A DNA stretch of 64,000 bases from Puniceicoccaceae bacterium 5H (lineage in GTDB: Bacteria > Verrucomicrobiota > Verrucomicrobiia > Opitutales > Oceanipulchritudinaceae), in NCBI GenBank assembly GCA_009772895.1, contig WOUP01000008.1:62001-126000 (forward strand). Direction: 5' to 3'. The translations under genes and the position numbers were made by a program. The notes beneath the pieces are model-generated. The model searched no databases, was not told the DNA's origin, and saw nothing but the letters and a program-made list of their open reading frames with translations. Every line of letters starts with the position of its first letter. Within the stretch, counting starts at the first letter, position 1. Shown one piece after another: positions 1 through 10,788 of the stretch.

Positions 1-399
1 GTGACCTCCCTCGCCGCCTTCGTCAGCGAGATCGGCCTGCAGCCGGTGCTGTGTGCCACGGGCTCCAAGCTCAAGGGCTGGGCCGAACAGGTCGCGGCCG
101 AGATCGAGCCGGGCATCGAAAAGCCGGAGATCGTCAAAGGCGCCGACCACGCCCAGTTCTCCGCCCGCTGCCGCGCGCTGCAGCCCGACATGCTGATCGG
201 CAGCAGCAAGGTCTACCCACTGGCGCGAGAACTGGATGTGCCGTTGGTGCGCGTCGGCTTCCCCCTGCACGACCGCTTTGGCGCCCAGCGCCTGCTGACC
301 CTCGGCTACCGCGGCACCCAAAATCTTTTCGACTTGATCGTAAACGCTGTGCTCGCCCGCCGGCAGGACGACTCCGTCACCGGCTACAGCTATCTCTAA
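1..399 (+). CDS. nifN: Nitrogenase cofactor-assembly protein NifN (C-terminal part, 5' end outside window)
   Basis: The reading frame is open from the first base, so this is the last 132 residues of a longer protein. The segment reads like the C-terminal domain of nitrogenase component 1 family proteins: a 'DMLIGSSK' strand-turn, then 'PLVRVGFPLHDRFGAQR' and 'LGYRGTQNLFD', the usual end of NifN/NifK-type subunits. NifN pairs with NifE to form the scaffold on which the FeMo-cofactor precursor matures. The choice of NifN over NifK rests on two points: nifB follows 19 bases after the stop, the common nifEN-nifB order, and the tail ends shortly after the GYRGT motif. The family is near certain; the exact subunit is inferred. 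Confidence 0.75.
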   Translation: MTSLAAFVSEIGLQPVLCATGSKLKGWAEQVAAEIEPGIEKPEIVKGADHAQFSARCRALQPDMLIGSSKVYPLARELDVPLVRVGFPLHDRFGAQRLLTLGYRGTQNLFDLIVNAVLARRQDDSVTGYSYL

Positions 400-418
400 C
401 CTTCGACCACCTCTTCAC

Positions 419-1738
419 ATGGAAACGGCTACCGCTCCGCAACGCCTCACACCGGGCGAGATCAATCTGGAAAACCACCCGTGCTTCAACCGGGACGTGT
501 GCCACAAGGTCGGGCGCATCCACCTGCCCGTGGCGCCGCAGTGCAACATCCAGTGCAACTACTGCAACCGCAAGTTCGACTGCGTCAACGAAAGCCGTCC
601 GGGCGTCACCTCTACCATCCTTTCTCCCGGCCAGGCCCTCGCCTACCTCGACAGCATCATGGACCTGCGCGACGACATCACCGTCGTCGGCATCGCTGGC
701 CCGGGCGATCCCTTTGCCAACCCGGAAGCCACGATGGAGACCTTCCGGCTCGTGCGCGCCAAGTATCCGGAGATGATCCTCTGCCTGTCGACCAACGGTC
801 TCGGCCTGACGGAGGCCTATGTGCAGGAACTGGCGGAACTGCAAGTGAGCCACGTCACGTTGACCATCAACGCGGTCGATCCGGCGATCGGGGGCCAGGT
901 GTATGCCTGGGCGCGCCAGAACAAGCGCATTTTCCGCCACGAGCAAGCCGGCGCGCTGATGATCGAACACCAGATGCAGGCGCTGCGCTGGATCAAGCAG
1001 TATGGCATGATCGCCAAGGTCAACTCCATCATCGTGCCGGGCGTCAACGACACCCATATCCCGGAAATTGCCAAGGAAGTGGCCGCGATGGGGGCCGACC
1101 TCATGAACTGCATCCCGCTGCTGCCGACCGCCGATACCGCTTTTGCCGACCTTCCAGAGCCGGATGCTAAAATGCGCTTCCGCGTGCGCACCCTCTGCGG
1201 CGAACACGTCAACCAGATGACGCACTGCGCACGGTGCCGCGCGGACGCCATCGGCCGACTGAGCGAGCCGATGACCGAAGAGATCCAGGCCCTGATCCAG
1301 CGCAGCGCGCGCCTGCCGATCAACCCGCAGGAATCGCGCCCCTACGTCGCCGTCGCCACCCGCGAGGGCATGCTCGTCAACCGCCACCTCGGTGAGACGA
1401 TGGTCTTCACCGTCTACGGCGTGGACCCGGAGGATGAGGAAGAGTTCACCATCGTCGGCACGCGCAAGGCCCCGCCCACGGGCGGCCGCGACGACCGCTG
1501 GAAGGAGCTCGCCGAGACGCTGCACGACTGCCGTGCCGTGCTCGTGGCCGCCTCGGGCAGCACGCCCAAAAAGGTGCTCACGGACGCCGGCATCCAGGTG
1601 ATCGAGATGGAGGGCCTGATCGAGTTCGGCCTGCGCCACCTCTTCCATGGCGAGACGCTACCGCCCAACCTGCAACGCAGCTTCCAGGGCTGCGGCAAGG
1701 GCCTGACCTGCGGCGGCGACGGCATGGGCTGCGGTTGA
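419..1738 (+). CDS. nifB: NifB, radical SAM FeMo-cofactor biosynthesis protein with NifX-like tail domain
   Basis: NifB fuses two [4Fe-4S] units and inserts a carbide from S-adenosylmethionine to make NifB-co, the precursor of all nitrogenase cofactors. The 439-residue protein has the radical SAM motif CNIQCNYC (Cys42, Cys46, Cys49) followed by 'NRKFDCVNESRPG', typical of NifB, and further family cysteines in 'HCARCRADA'. Residues about 315-425 resemble the NifX/NafY cofactor-binding domain, so this is the two-domain form. The last 16 residues are unusually rich in Gly and Cys, with three cysteines. It follows the nifN-like gene by 19 bases and is probably co-transcribed with it. Confidence 0.96.
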   Translation: METATAPQRLTPGEINLENHPCFNRDVCHKVGRIHLPVAPQCNIQCNYCNRKFDCVNESRPGVTSTILSPGQALAYLDSIMDLRDDITVVGIAGPGDPFANPEATMETFRLVRAKYPEMILCLSTNGLGLTEAYVQELAELQVSHVTLTINAVDPAIGGQVYAWARQNKRIFRHEQAGALMIEHQMQALRWIKQYGMIAKVNSIIVPGVNDTHIPEIAKEVAAMGADLMNCIPLLPTADTAFADLPEPDAKMRFRVRTLCGEHVNQMTHCARCRADAIGRLSEPMTEEIQALIQRSARLPINPQESRPYVAVATREGMLVNRHLGETMVFTVYGVDPEDEEEFTIVGTRKAPPTGGRDDRWKELAETLHDCRAVLVAASGSTPKKVLTDAGIQVIEMEGLIEFGLRHLFHGETLPPNLQRSFQGCGKGLTCGGDGMGCG

Positions 1739-1789
1739 GCCGCGCCCGCTCTTTATATCCCGGACTAACACAACCGCCAACCTTACCAC

Positions 1790-2281
1790 ATGAAACCGGA
1801 AGTTAAGACAGCGCTGAACGAGCAATACCTGCACGAATTGGGAGCCGCCCACGCCTACCGCGCGCTCGCCTGCTGGTGCGCCTTTAACAGCTACAACGGC
1901 TTCGCCGAGTTCTTTAACAAGCAGAGCGAGGAAGAGCTGGAGCACGCCGAGATGTTCTCGGATTACCTGCTCGACCGCGGCGAAATGCCCGAAGTCGGCG
2001 CGCTGCCCGCTCCCCGCACCGAGTTCCAGAACCTCACCGCGGTTGCCGAGCAGGCCGGCATCATGGAGCGCGCCAATTCCAAGGGCATCGACGAATGCTA
2101 TCGCATCGCGCTCGAAGTCGCGGACTACGCCACCCAGGTCTTCCTGCACGACCTCATCTCCGAGCAGGTCGAGGAAGAAGCCTGGTGCGCCACGATGCTC
2201 GACAAGGTCAAGCAGGCTACCTGCGCCGGAGCCCTCCTCACGCTCGACCGCCACATCGTCAAGGAACTGGCCGAGGAATAA
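1790..2281 (+). CDS. Ferritin-like diiron protein in the nif cluster
   Basis: This 163-residue, all-helical protein has the length and spacing of a bacterial non-haem ferritin. Helix 1 carries a Glu in 'NEQYLHELGAAHAYRA', the next helix has an E-x-x-H type motif in 'SEEELEHAEMFSDYL', and helix 4 has 'SEQVEEEAWCA'. These are the positions expected for ferroxidase-centre carboxylates and histidine. The likely role is iron storage or detoxification in the cytoplasm, here supplying or buffering iron for nitrogenase cofactors. It sits 51 bases after nifB and 28 bases before a ferredoxin gene. A related ferritin-like fold with another role cannot be excluded. Confidence 0.85.
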   Translation: MKPEVKTALNEQYLHELGAAHAYRALACWCAFNSYNGFAEFFNKQSEEELEHAEMFSDYLLDRGEMPEVGALPAPRTEFQNLTAVAEQAGIMERANSKGIDECYRIALEVADYATQVFLHDLISEQVEEEAWCATMLDKVKQATCAGALLTLDRHIVKELAEE

Positions 2282-2309
2282 CCACCTTTCTCCTTACAGT
2301 CGAAACGCC

Positions 2310-2618
2310 ATGAACAAGCCCAAACACCACCTCTTCATCTGCGGCAGTGTCCGCGCCAACGGTGAGCCCAAGGGGGTTTGCCACAAAAACGAGTCCATCG
2401 CCCTGCTCTCTTATGCCCAGGGCGAAGTGAAAGACCGGATGCTCGACGAAGTCGAGATCTCCATGACCGGGTGCATGAACATGTGTGCGCGCGGTCCCGT
2501 GCTGATTGATTACCCGGCGGGCCGTTTCTACGAGAAAGTGAGCGAGGACCTGATCGACAGCATCCTCGACGCGATCGAAGACGGCGAAGTCTGCGAAGAA
2601 AACCTGATCGAGGACTGA
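2310..2618 (+). CDS. Thioredoxin-fold [2Fe-2S] ferredoxin
   Basis: The 102-residue product begins 'MNKPKHHLFICGSVRANGE' and shows the four-cysteine pattern of thioredoxin-like [2Fe-2S] ferredoxins: a first Cys in 'FICGS', a second in 'KGVCHKNES', and a pair in 'GCMNMCARGPVL'. This family includes the 2Fe ferredoxins found in nif clusters of Azotobacter and Clostridium. The ATG was chosen because the family starts just ahead of the first cysteine; an upstream in-frame extension would run through the ferritin gene. It probably carries electrons or helps Fe-S assembly for nitrogenase. The gene for a Mop protein follows after seven bases, so the two are likely co-translated. Confidence 0.9.
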   Translation: MNKPKHHLFICGSVRANGEPKGVCHKNESIALLSYAQGEVKDRMLDEVEISMTGCMNMCARGPVLIDYPAGRFYEKVSEDLIDSILDAIEDGEVCEENLIED

Positions 2619-2625
2619 GCCCGTC

Positions 2626-2838
2626 ATGAAGATCACCGCGCGCAACCAGCTGCTTGGCAAGGTCACCGCCATCACGCTCGGCCCCATCAACGCCGAAGTC
2701 ACGCTGGAGCTCGCAGGCGGGCTCCAGATCACCTCCATCGTCACCCGCCACGCGGTGGAGAGCCTGCAACTGGAGGTCGGCAAGACCGCCTGTGCCCTCA
2801 TCAAAGCCAGCAACGTCATGCTCGGAGTTGAAGAATGA
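2626..2838 (+). CDS. Mop/TOBE-domain molybdate-binding protein (molbindin)
   Basis: A 70-residue protein made of a single TOBE (Mop) domain: 'SARNQLLGKV'-like start (here 'TARNQLLGKVTAITLG'), then 'NAEVTLELAGG', 'ITSIVTRHAVESL' and 'ALIKASNVMLGV'. Members of this family assemble into rings that bind molybdate and act as a cytoplasmic Mo store or shuttle. In a nif cluster it would hold molybdenum for FeMo-cofactor. Its stop overlaps the nifV start by four bases (ATGA), which implies translational coupling and links Mo handling to homocitrate synthesis, the two late ingredients of the cofactor. Confidence 0.92.
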   Translation: MKITARNQLLGKVTAITLGPINAEVTLELAGGLQITSIVTRHAVESLQLEVGKTACALIKASNVMLGVEE

Positions 2839-3968
2839 ACTTTGCCCAGACCACGCCCTACCTGATCGATACCACGCTGCGCGACGGCGAGCAGGCCGCG
2901 GGCGTTGTCTTTGTATTGAGTGAAAAGATGAACATTGCCGCCGCCCTGGCAGAAGCCGGGATCCCCGAGCTTGAAGTCGGGATCCCTGCCATGGGCGCGG
3001 AAGAGGTGACGCATATCCGCAGCATCGTCCAGATGGGGTTGCCCTGTCGCATCCTGACGTGGGGGCGCGCCCATCTGGACGATCTGCATGCGGCCGTCGA
3101 CACCTGTGCGCACGGCTTCCACTTTTCCCTGCCCGTGAGCCCCATCCACCTCCGCGCCTGGGGCAAGACGCAGGACTGGGTCTTCACCACCCTCGCGCGC
3201 ATCGCGCATGAGGCGAAGGATTACTTTGAATACTTTTCCGTCGGGGCTCAGGACGCCTCCCGCGCCGACCTCGACTTTCTGCAGGAGTTTGCCCAGGCCG
3301 TGCAGGCGTGCGGTGCTTCCCGCCTGCGACTGGCCGACACTGTGGGCTGCCTCTCACCCTTGACGACGGCGCAGCTGCTGCAGGGCGTGCGCCAGGCCAG
3401 CCCGGAGCTGCCGCTGGAGTTTCACGGTCACAACGACCTGGGCATGGCCACCGCCAATACCGTCACCGCCCTGCAAACCGGAGCCGCGGCCGCCAGCGTG
3501 ACCGTCAACGGCCTGGGCGAACGCGCAGGCAATGCCGCCCTGGAGGAAGTTTCGATGGCAATGAAGCTGACCGCGCAGCGCGACCTGGGGTTGCACACCG
3601 AACGCTTTTACCGCCTGAGCGAACTCGTCAGCCACGCCTCGGGGCGCAGCCTGCGCGAAGACAAGCCCATCGTCGGCCCCGCCGCCTTTCGCCACGAGTC
3701 GGGCATCCACCTGCGCGGCCTGGCCAGCGACCGCGCCACCTACGAAGCCTTCACCCCGGCGCAAGTAGGCGTTCGGGAGACCGAATTCGTTTCCGGACGC
3801 CACTCGGGCTCCGCCGGGCTGGTGGCCATCGCCCGCGACGCTGGCATCGCCCTCGACCGCGATCAGGCCACGCGCCTGCTACCTCGGCTACGCGACCGTG
3901 CCCTTTCCTTGAAACGCGGGCTCACGACCAGCGAGCTCGCCGCTCTCATCGTCGAATCCACCGTCTGA
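2835..3968 (+). CDS. nifV: Homocitrate synthase NifV
   Basis: NifV condenses acetyl-CoA with 2-oxoglutarate to homocitrate, the organic ligand of FeMo-cofactor. The 377-residue product has the LeuA/NifV DRE-TIM barrel signatures: 'DTTLRDGEQ' at residues 12-20 and 'HGHNDLGMA' with the metal-binding His197 and His199, followed by 'NGLGERAGNAALEEV'. The length matches NifV and is shorter than 2-isopropylmalate synthase, which has an extra regulatory domain absent here. Having its own nifV means the cell can make Mo-nitrogenase cofactor without outside homocitrate. The start overlaps mop by four bases. Confidence 0.95.
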   Translation: MNFAQTTPYLIDTTLRDGEQAAGVVFVLSEKMNIAAALAEAGIPELEVGIPAMGAEEVTHIRSIVQMGLPCRILTWGRAHLDDLHAAVDTCAHGFHFSLPVSPIHLRAWGKTQDWVFTTLARIAHEAKDYFEYFSVGAQDASRADLDFLQEFAQAVQACGASRLRLADTVGCLSPLTTAQLLQGVRQASPELPLEFHGHNDLGMATANTVTALQTGAAAASVTVNGLGERAGNAALEEVSMAMKLTAQRDLGLHTERFYRLSELVSHASGRSLREDKPIVGPAAFRHESGIHLRGLASDRATYEAFTPAQVGVRETEFVSGRHSGSAGLVAIARDAGIALDRDQATRLLPRLRDRALSLKRGLTTSELAALIVESTV

Positions 3969-3986
3969 ACCTTCATTCCTGCTCCC

Positions 3987-4502
3987 ATGGCCTTCTGGAT
4001 TTACCAACGTCAAGACACCACGGAAACCGTCAGCTTCCGCCGCCAGCGCATGATCCGCCTCTCCGGTGAGGAAGGTATCATCGCCGGATTTCTCCGCTTC
4101 CACGCTCAAGCCGACTCGCCCTGGAGCTGGGAATTGCCGGCGGGCCCCCTGCGCCAACTGGCGACGCCCGGCACAGGCTGGAAGGAGACGGAGGTCGTGA
4201 TCGAGCTGAAGGACCGCACCACCGGCGTCTACCACCTGCACCGCATCGTGGGCCTGCACGGGCACTCCGACACCCGCGATACCGACCTGGTGCTCACGCT
4301 TTGCAGCCTCTATCAGGCCAAAGACCGCGACGCGCTCGAAGCCTTCGAAGTCCCACTACCGATGGACGAACGCCGCATGCTCGAAGCCCTCGGGCTCACG
4401 GGTGGCCTCAGCGGCGGCACCTTCCACTGGTGTGCGCCCAAGATGAACATCGGGGCGGCCATCATGCCGCCTGCCCACCGCGCACCGGCTCCCTGCGCCT
4501 GA
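3987..4502 (+). CDS. Unrecognised protein inside the nif run
   Basis: I do not recognise this 171-residue protein. It begins 18 bases after nifV on the same strand, so it is probably part of the nif transcript. The sequence is soluble, has no signal peptide or membrane segment, and looks like a compact alpha/beta protein: 'MAFWIYQRQDTTETVSFRR' at the start, a probable beta region around 'ETEVVIELKDRTTGVYHLHR', a helix 'TDLVLTLCSLYQAKDRDALEAF', and a Gly-rich 'LTGGLSGGTFHWCAPKMNIG' near the end with one Cys. The last dozen residues (Pro/Ala-rich) look poorly constrained. A nitrogenase accessory role is suggested by position only. Confidence 0.75.
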   Translation: MAFWIYQRQDTTETVSFRRQRMIRLSGEEGIIAGFLRFHAQADSPWSWELPAGPLRQLATPGTGWKETEVVIELKDRTTGVYHLHRIVGLHGHSDTRDTDLVLTLCSLYQAKDRDALEAFEVPLPMDERRMLEALGLTGGLSGGTFHWCAPKMNIGAAIMPPAHRAPAPCA

Positions 4503-4514
4503 CATTCCTATCCA

Positions 4515-4558
4515 CTGGCGCGCTCCGAGTGAATCGCCCGATCCGGTCCTGGCGCGCT
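4515..4558 (+). repeat. Pair of 10-base direct repeats upstream of the flavodoxin gene
   Basis: The sequence CTGGCGCGCT occurs at 4515-4524 and again at 4549-4558, 34 bases apart start to start, in the 87-base gap before the flavodoxin gene. Each copy starts with TGGC, but neither has a TTGC at the sigma-54 spacing. It could be a paired operator or chance in GC-rich DNA. Confidence 0.35.
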
Positions 4559-4589
4559 TCGTTACCAACTATCAAGCCTGCTCACAGCT

Positions 4590-5057
4590 ATGTCCGAACA
4601 TAAGCTTACCATTCTTTACGGAACGGAAACCGGCAACTGCCGCGGCCTCGCCCAAAAGGTGGCCGCCAAGGCCCAGAAGAACGGCCTCGAAGCCGATGTC
4701 TTCGACCTTGCCGCCTATTCCGTCGATCAACTCGCCGCGGTCGACAACCCGGTGCTGGTCATTATCTCGACCTGGGACGAGGGTGCGCCGCCGCCCAAGG
4801 CGCGGAAGTTCTGCGCCGATCTGCTCAGCCAGACGCCCGACCTCTCCGGCCTGTCTTACACCGTTCTCGCGCTCGGCGACACCGAGTACGAACAGTTCTG
4901 CGAGTGCGGTCGCCAAATCGATGCCCGTCTCGAAGAGCTGGGCGCCTCCTGCTGCCTCGAACGCACCGAACTGGGGGCCGACTTCATGGTCTCCTACATC
5001 GGGTGGTCGAAGAAGTTCTGGAAGCGCATGGCCGAGGTCTACGGCGTCGCCAAATAA
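4590..5057 (+). CDS. Flavodoxin (FMN electron carrier)
   Basis: The 155-residue protein is a single flavodoxin domain. The FMN phosphate loop is 'YGTETGNCRGLAQ' near residue 10, followed by 'ISTWDEGAPPPKARKF' and 'VLALGDTEYEQFCECG', which form the isoalloxazine-binding loops; the wording is closer to sulfite-reductase-type flavodoxin domains than to classical NifF. It lies 36 bases before nifJ on the same strand. The likely path is pyruvate to NifJ to this flavodoxin to dinitrogenase reductase, as in Klebsiella where NifF does this job. I withhold the name nifF because orthology cannot be shown from the window. Confidence 0.9.
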   Translation: MSEHKLTILYGTETGNCRGLAQKVAAKAQKNGLEADVFDLAAYSVDQLAAVDNPVLVIISTWDEGAPPPKARKFCADLLSQTPDLSGLSYTVLALGDTEYEQFCECGRQIDARLEELGASCCLERTELGADFMVSYIGWSKKFWKRMAEVYGVAK

Positions 5058-5093
5058 CCGGAGCCCACGGACTCCCCCTACACCTTCCGTATC

Positions 5094-8675
<3,582 letters not shown>

Positions 8676-8700
8676 AGTCCATACAACAAACAGACAATCG

Positions 8701-8736
8701 CCAGCCTGCCGTGGATCATCGGCAGGCTGGTTTGAT
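8701..8736 (+). terminator. Hairpin between convergent nifJ and draG
   Basis: A perfect 11-bp inverted repeat (8701-8711 with 8720-8730, loop of 8 bases) is followed on the + strand by TTTGATTT. It lies 25 bases after the nifJ stop and 6 bases beyond the draG stop on the other strand, so it can end transcription from both sides. Confidence 0.85.
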
Positions 8737-9666
8737 TTAAAGGCCGCAGGTTGCCACCAATTGGCTGAGCAGATCTTCAAACAGCTCCGGCCCGCGCAGC
8801 ATCTGGCGCCAGACCTCGGGAATGCCTGTCAGCCCGTGCCGGATCCCCGCGATGCCGCCCGCCACACAGGCCGTCGTATCGGTATCGTAGCCGAGCGCAA
8901 TGGCGGCGCGGACGACAGCCGCATACGTCTCCTCCGCGCAAGCCGCGCGGGCTGAATGGAGACAGTCGACGACGTAACCGCTACCGCCGGGCGCACCGAA
9001 CGGCAGCACTTCCTGCGTCAGCTCATCGAGGTAAATCGGGTGGTTGGCGTAGAGCTCGCGCAAGCGTTGCACCGCCCAACCCCAAGGTTCCGCTTGCTCC
9101 GCCAGCTCTGCCCGCGCCCAGAGACAATAGAGCGCACAGCACACCTGAGCGCGTGGGTGCGCATGGGTCACCAGCGACTGCAAATGCGCATCGCGGACCA
9201 GCGTCGCGTCGTCTCCCTGATGCCAAAGCGTCAGAGGCAGGGCACGCATGAGGGAGCCATTGCCGTTGTTGCGTTCACCGCGCAGACCGGATTGCGAGGG
9301 CGGCAGGCCTTGTTGCAAGCGCTGCAGCGCGAGGCTCGTTTGATTGCCGACATCGAACACCTGATGGCCGACCGCCATGTAGCCTTGTCGCAACCAAGCC
9401 TGCAATCGCTGCCCGAAGTCGGCCAGGTCGAGCTGCCCGCGGTCCAGTAATGAAGCCAACAGGCAGAGGGCCTGCGCCCCGTCGTCCGACCAGGTGCCCA
9501 GGGGCACGTGGCTGTAGGTGCGCACAAAACCCTGGGGCGGCACCATGTCGATCTGCTCACGGGGCGGCAACTCGTCGGGCTGACGAAACTCGTAGGGCAC
9601 GCCGCAGGCATCGGCCACCAGCAGGCCCCACAAGCCGCCGGCGATTCTGTCCTCTATAGCAATCAT
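8737..9666 (-). CDS. draG: ADP-ribosylglycohydrolase DraG (dinitrogenase reductase activating)
   Basis: DraG removes ADP-ribose from the modified arginine of NifH and reactivates nitrogenase. The 309-residue protein has the family's dinuclear-metal ligands: Glu26 in 'CGVPYEFRQP', 'WSDDGAQ' (Asp61, Asp62), and 'GYDTDTTACVAGGIAG' near the C-terminus (Asp261, Asp263, Thr264), plus 'RNNGNGSLMRALPL'. The domain family also includes hydrolases with other targets, but the gene lies 12 bases behind draT on the same strand, the classical draT-draG order, and faces a nif cluster, so DraG is the best call. Note Gly63 where many relatives have Thr or Ser after the Asp pair. Confidence 0.88.
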   Translation of the reverse strand: MIAIEDRIAGGLWGLLVADACGVPYEFRQPDELPPREQIDMVPPQGFVRTYSHVPLGTWSDDGAQALCLLASLLDRGQLDLADFGQRLQAWLRQGYMAVGHQVFDVGNQTSLALQRLQQGLPPSQSGLRGERNNGNGSLMRALPLTLWHQGDDATLVRDAHLQSLVTHAHPRAQVCCALYCLWARAELAEQAEPWGWAVQRLRELYANHPIYLDELTQEVLPFGAPGGSGYVVDCLHSARAACAEETYAAVVRAAIALGYDTDTTACVAGGIAGIRHGLTGIPEVWRQMLRGPELFEDLLSQLVATCGL

Positions 9667-9678
9667 GATGTTGGAAGC

Positions 9679-10470
9679 TCAGTAGAGCAGTTTTTTGACC
9701 CAATACTCTCCGCCCACGACCAGATACTCTTCTTCGCCCTTCAGCAGACTGTCTGGCAACAGGCCGCTGAAGAAAAACACTTTGACCAAAGGTATCCTGA
9801 CTTCCCATACGGTTGAGCCGAACTCCCAGGCAAACTCCCGGTTACTCGTAAACGAGCTCAGGTTGTTCATGCGCACACACTGGTGGCGCCGATCGCGCTG
9901 CTCCAGCAGCTCGTAGTCTTCGGCGTCGCACGTACCGCGGTAGAGCGTCAGCCAGCGCTCTCCAGGGTGGCGCCGCTCCATCTCATATTGGCAAAACTCA
10001 TACAGCAGATCCAGCTGCGAGTCGATGGCATTGGTGCGGGCGTGCCCGCGCATTCGATCGTAGGCGTAGGGCTGGTACTCCTCGCTGTTTTTGCTCAACA
10101 CACGCCCTCGGTGAAAGGTGGGCGGCATGCCCAGCCGACTCTCGACCCAGCCCTTGAGCACGGCCCCTTCGATCGTGTTGGAGTCGATTCCCCAACCACG
10201 CAGGTAGCGCACGTAGCTGTTGCGCAGGCTGCGGCGGGCATCGTTCTGGTGGTCGTTCCACTCGTGCAGCTTGAACTTCACCGTCATGAACTCGTTGAAG
10301 ACCTCACCCCGCCGCACGGGAGAATCGATGCCGTCGAGGCGCTCGAAGAGGAAGCGGTTGACCTGGCGCACGCCGTCGATCTCGATCTTGCGCGGGTCGT
10401 CGTTAAACTCCCACGAAGCGATCACCCACGGAGGAATGTTGCAGAGGTTGAACGTATGATCGGGGAACAT
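9679..10470 (-). CDS. draT: NAD+-dinitrogenase-reductase ADP-ribosyltransferase DraT
   Basis: DraT transfers ADP-ribose from NAD+ to one arginine of NifH, switching nitrogenase off on ammonium, dark or energy stress. Family features in the 263-residue product (from the chosen ATG) are 'NLCNIPPWVIAS' (8-19), 'KIEIDGVRQVNRFLFERL', 'LTLYRGTCDAEDYELL' with the R of the R-S-E triad near 178, 'SSFTSNREFAWEFG' (207 onward), and the acidic 'EEEYLVVGGEYWV' (Glu246-248). A longer frame reaches 10638, but the extra 56 residues look non-coding and the family starts just before 'NLCNIPP'. No good ribosome-binding site is seen at this ATG, so the start is tentative; the identity is not. Confidence 0.9.
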   Translation of the reverse strand: MFPDHTFNLCNIPPWVIASWEFNDDPRKIEIDGVRQVNRFLFERLDGIDSPVRRGEVFNEFMTVKFKLHEWNDHQNDARRSLRNSYVRYLRGWGIDSNTIEGAVLKGWVESRLGMPPTFHRGRVLSKNSEEYQPYAYDRMRGHARTNAIDSQLDLLYEFCQYEMERRHPGERWLTLYRGTCDAEDYELLEQRDRRHQCVRMNNLSSFTSNREFAWEFGSTVWEVRIPLVKVFFFSGLLPDSLLKGEEEYLVVGGEYWVKKLLY

Positions 10471-10788
10471 GCCCAGCCGATGAAGGAAAGGAGGCCCCCT
10501 GCTCCACCGCAGTCGCAGTACTACGCGGGCGGCGCCTCGTCGCATTCCAGTCAGACACCCGGTAAGGGAAGTGCAAGCCGCAGGTGCGCCGTTGATGCCG
10601 ATCGTGCATGACATTAGCCCCGCTGATGAAACTCGCATCCGCGGCTCAGACGACCCTCCACGCTTGAACCGCTCGTCAATGCGCTCTTGTCTGGCATTGT
10701 CGAAATGTCTGGCTCAAGGCTTGCCATGGCGCATGGCGTCCATTAGCAGTGCTTGAGCAACCTAAAACTGAAAATCAGTCCGCTTAAT
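10471..10788. other. Intergenic region between divergent draT and mdh
   Basis: This 318-base stretch separates divergent genes and should hold promoters for both. No gene is supported: the frames crossing it (including the upstream extension of draT) lack family features. A TGGC-N7-TTGC motif lies at 10710-10724. No TGT-N10-ACA NifA-type box was found. Confidence 0.6.
10710..10724 (+). promoter_or_regulatory. Possible sigma-54 type -24/-12 element upstream of mdh
   Basis: TGGCTCAAGGCTTGC keeps the GG and GC dinucleotides at the spacing of the sigma-54 consensus (TGGCAC-N5-TTGC) with one mismatch in the first block. It would read toward mdh, ending 64 bases before its ATG. No activator site is visible, and one such match can arise by chance. 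Confidence 0.25.

Noticed and set aside
10471-10638. N-terminal extension of draT (56 residues).
   Set aside because: The peptide has no family match, reads like non-coding DNA, and DraT proteins start just before the NLCNIPP motif, so the ATG at 10470 is used.
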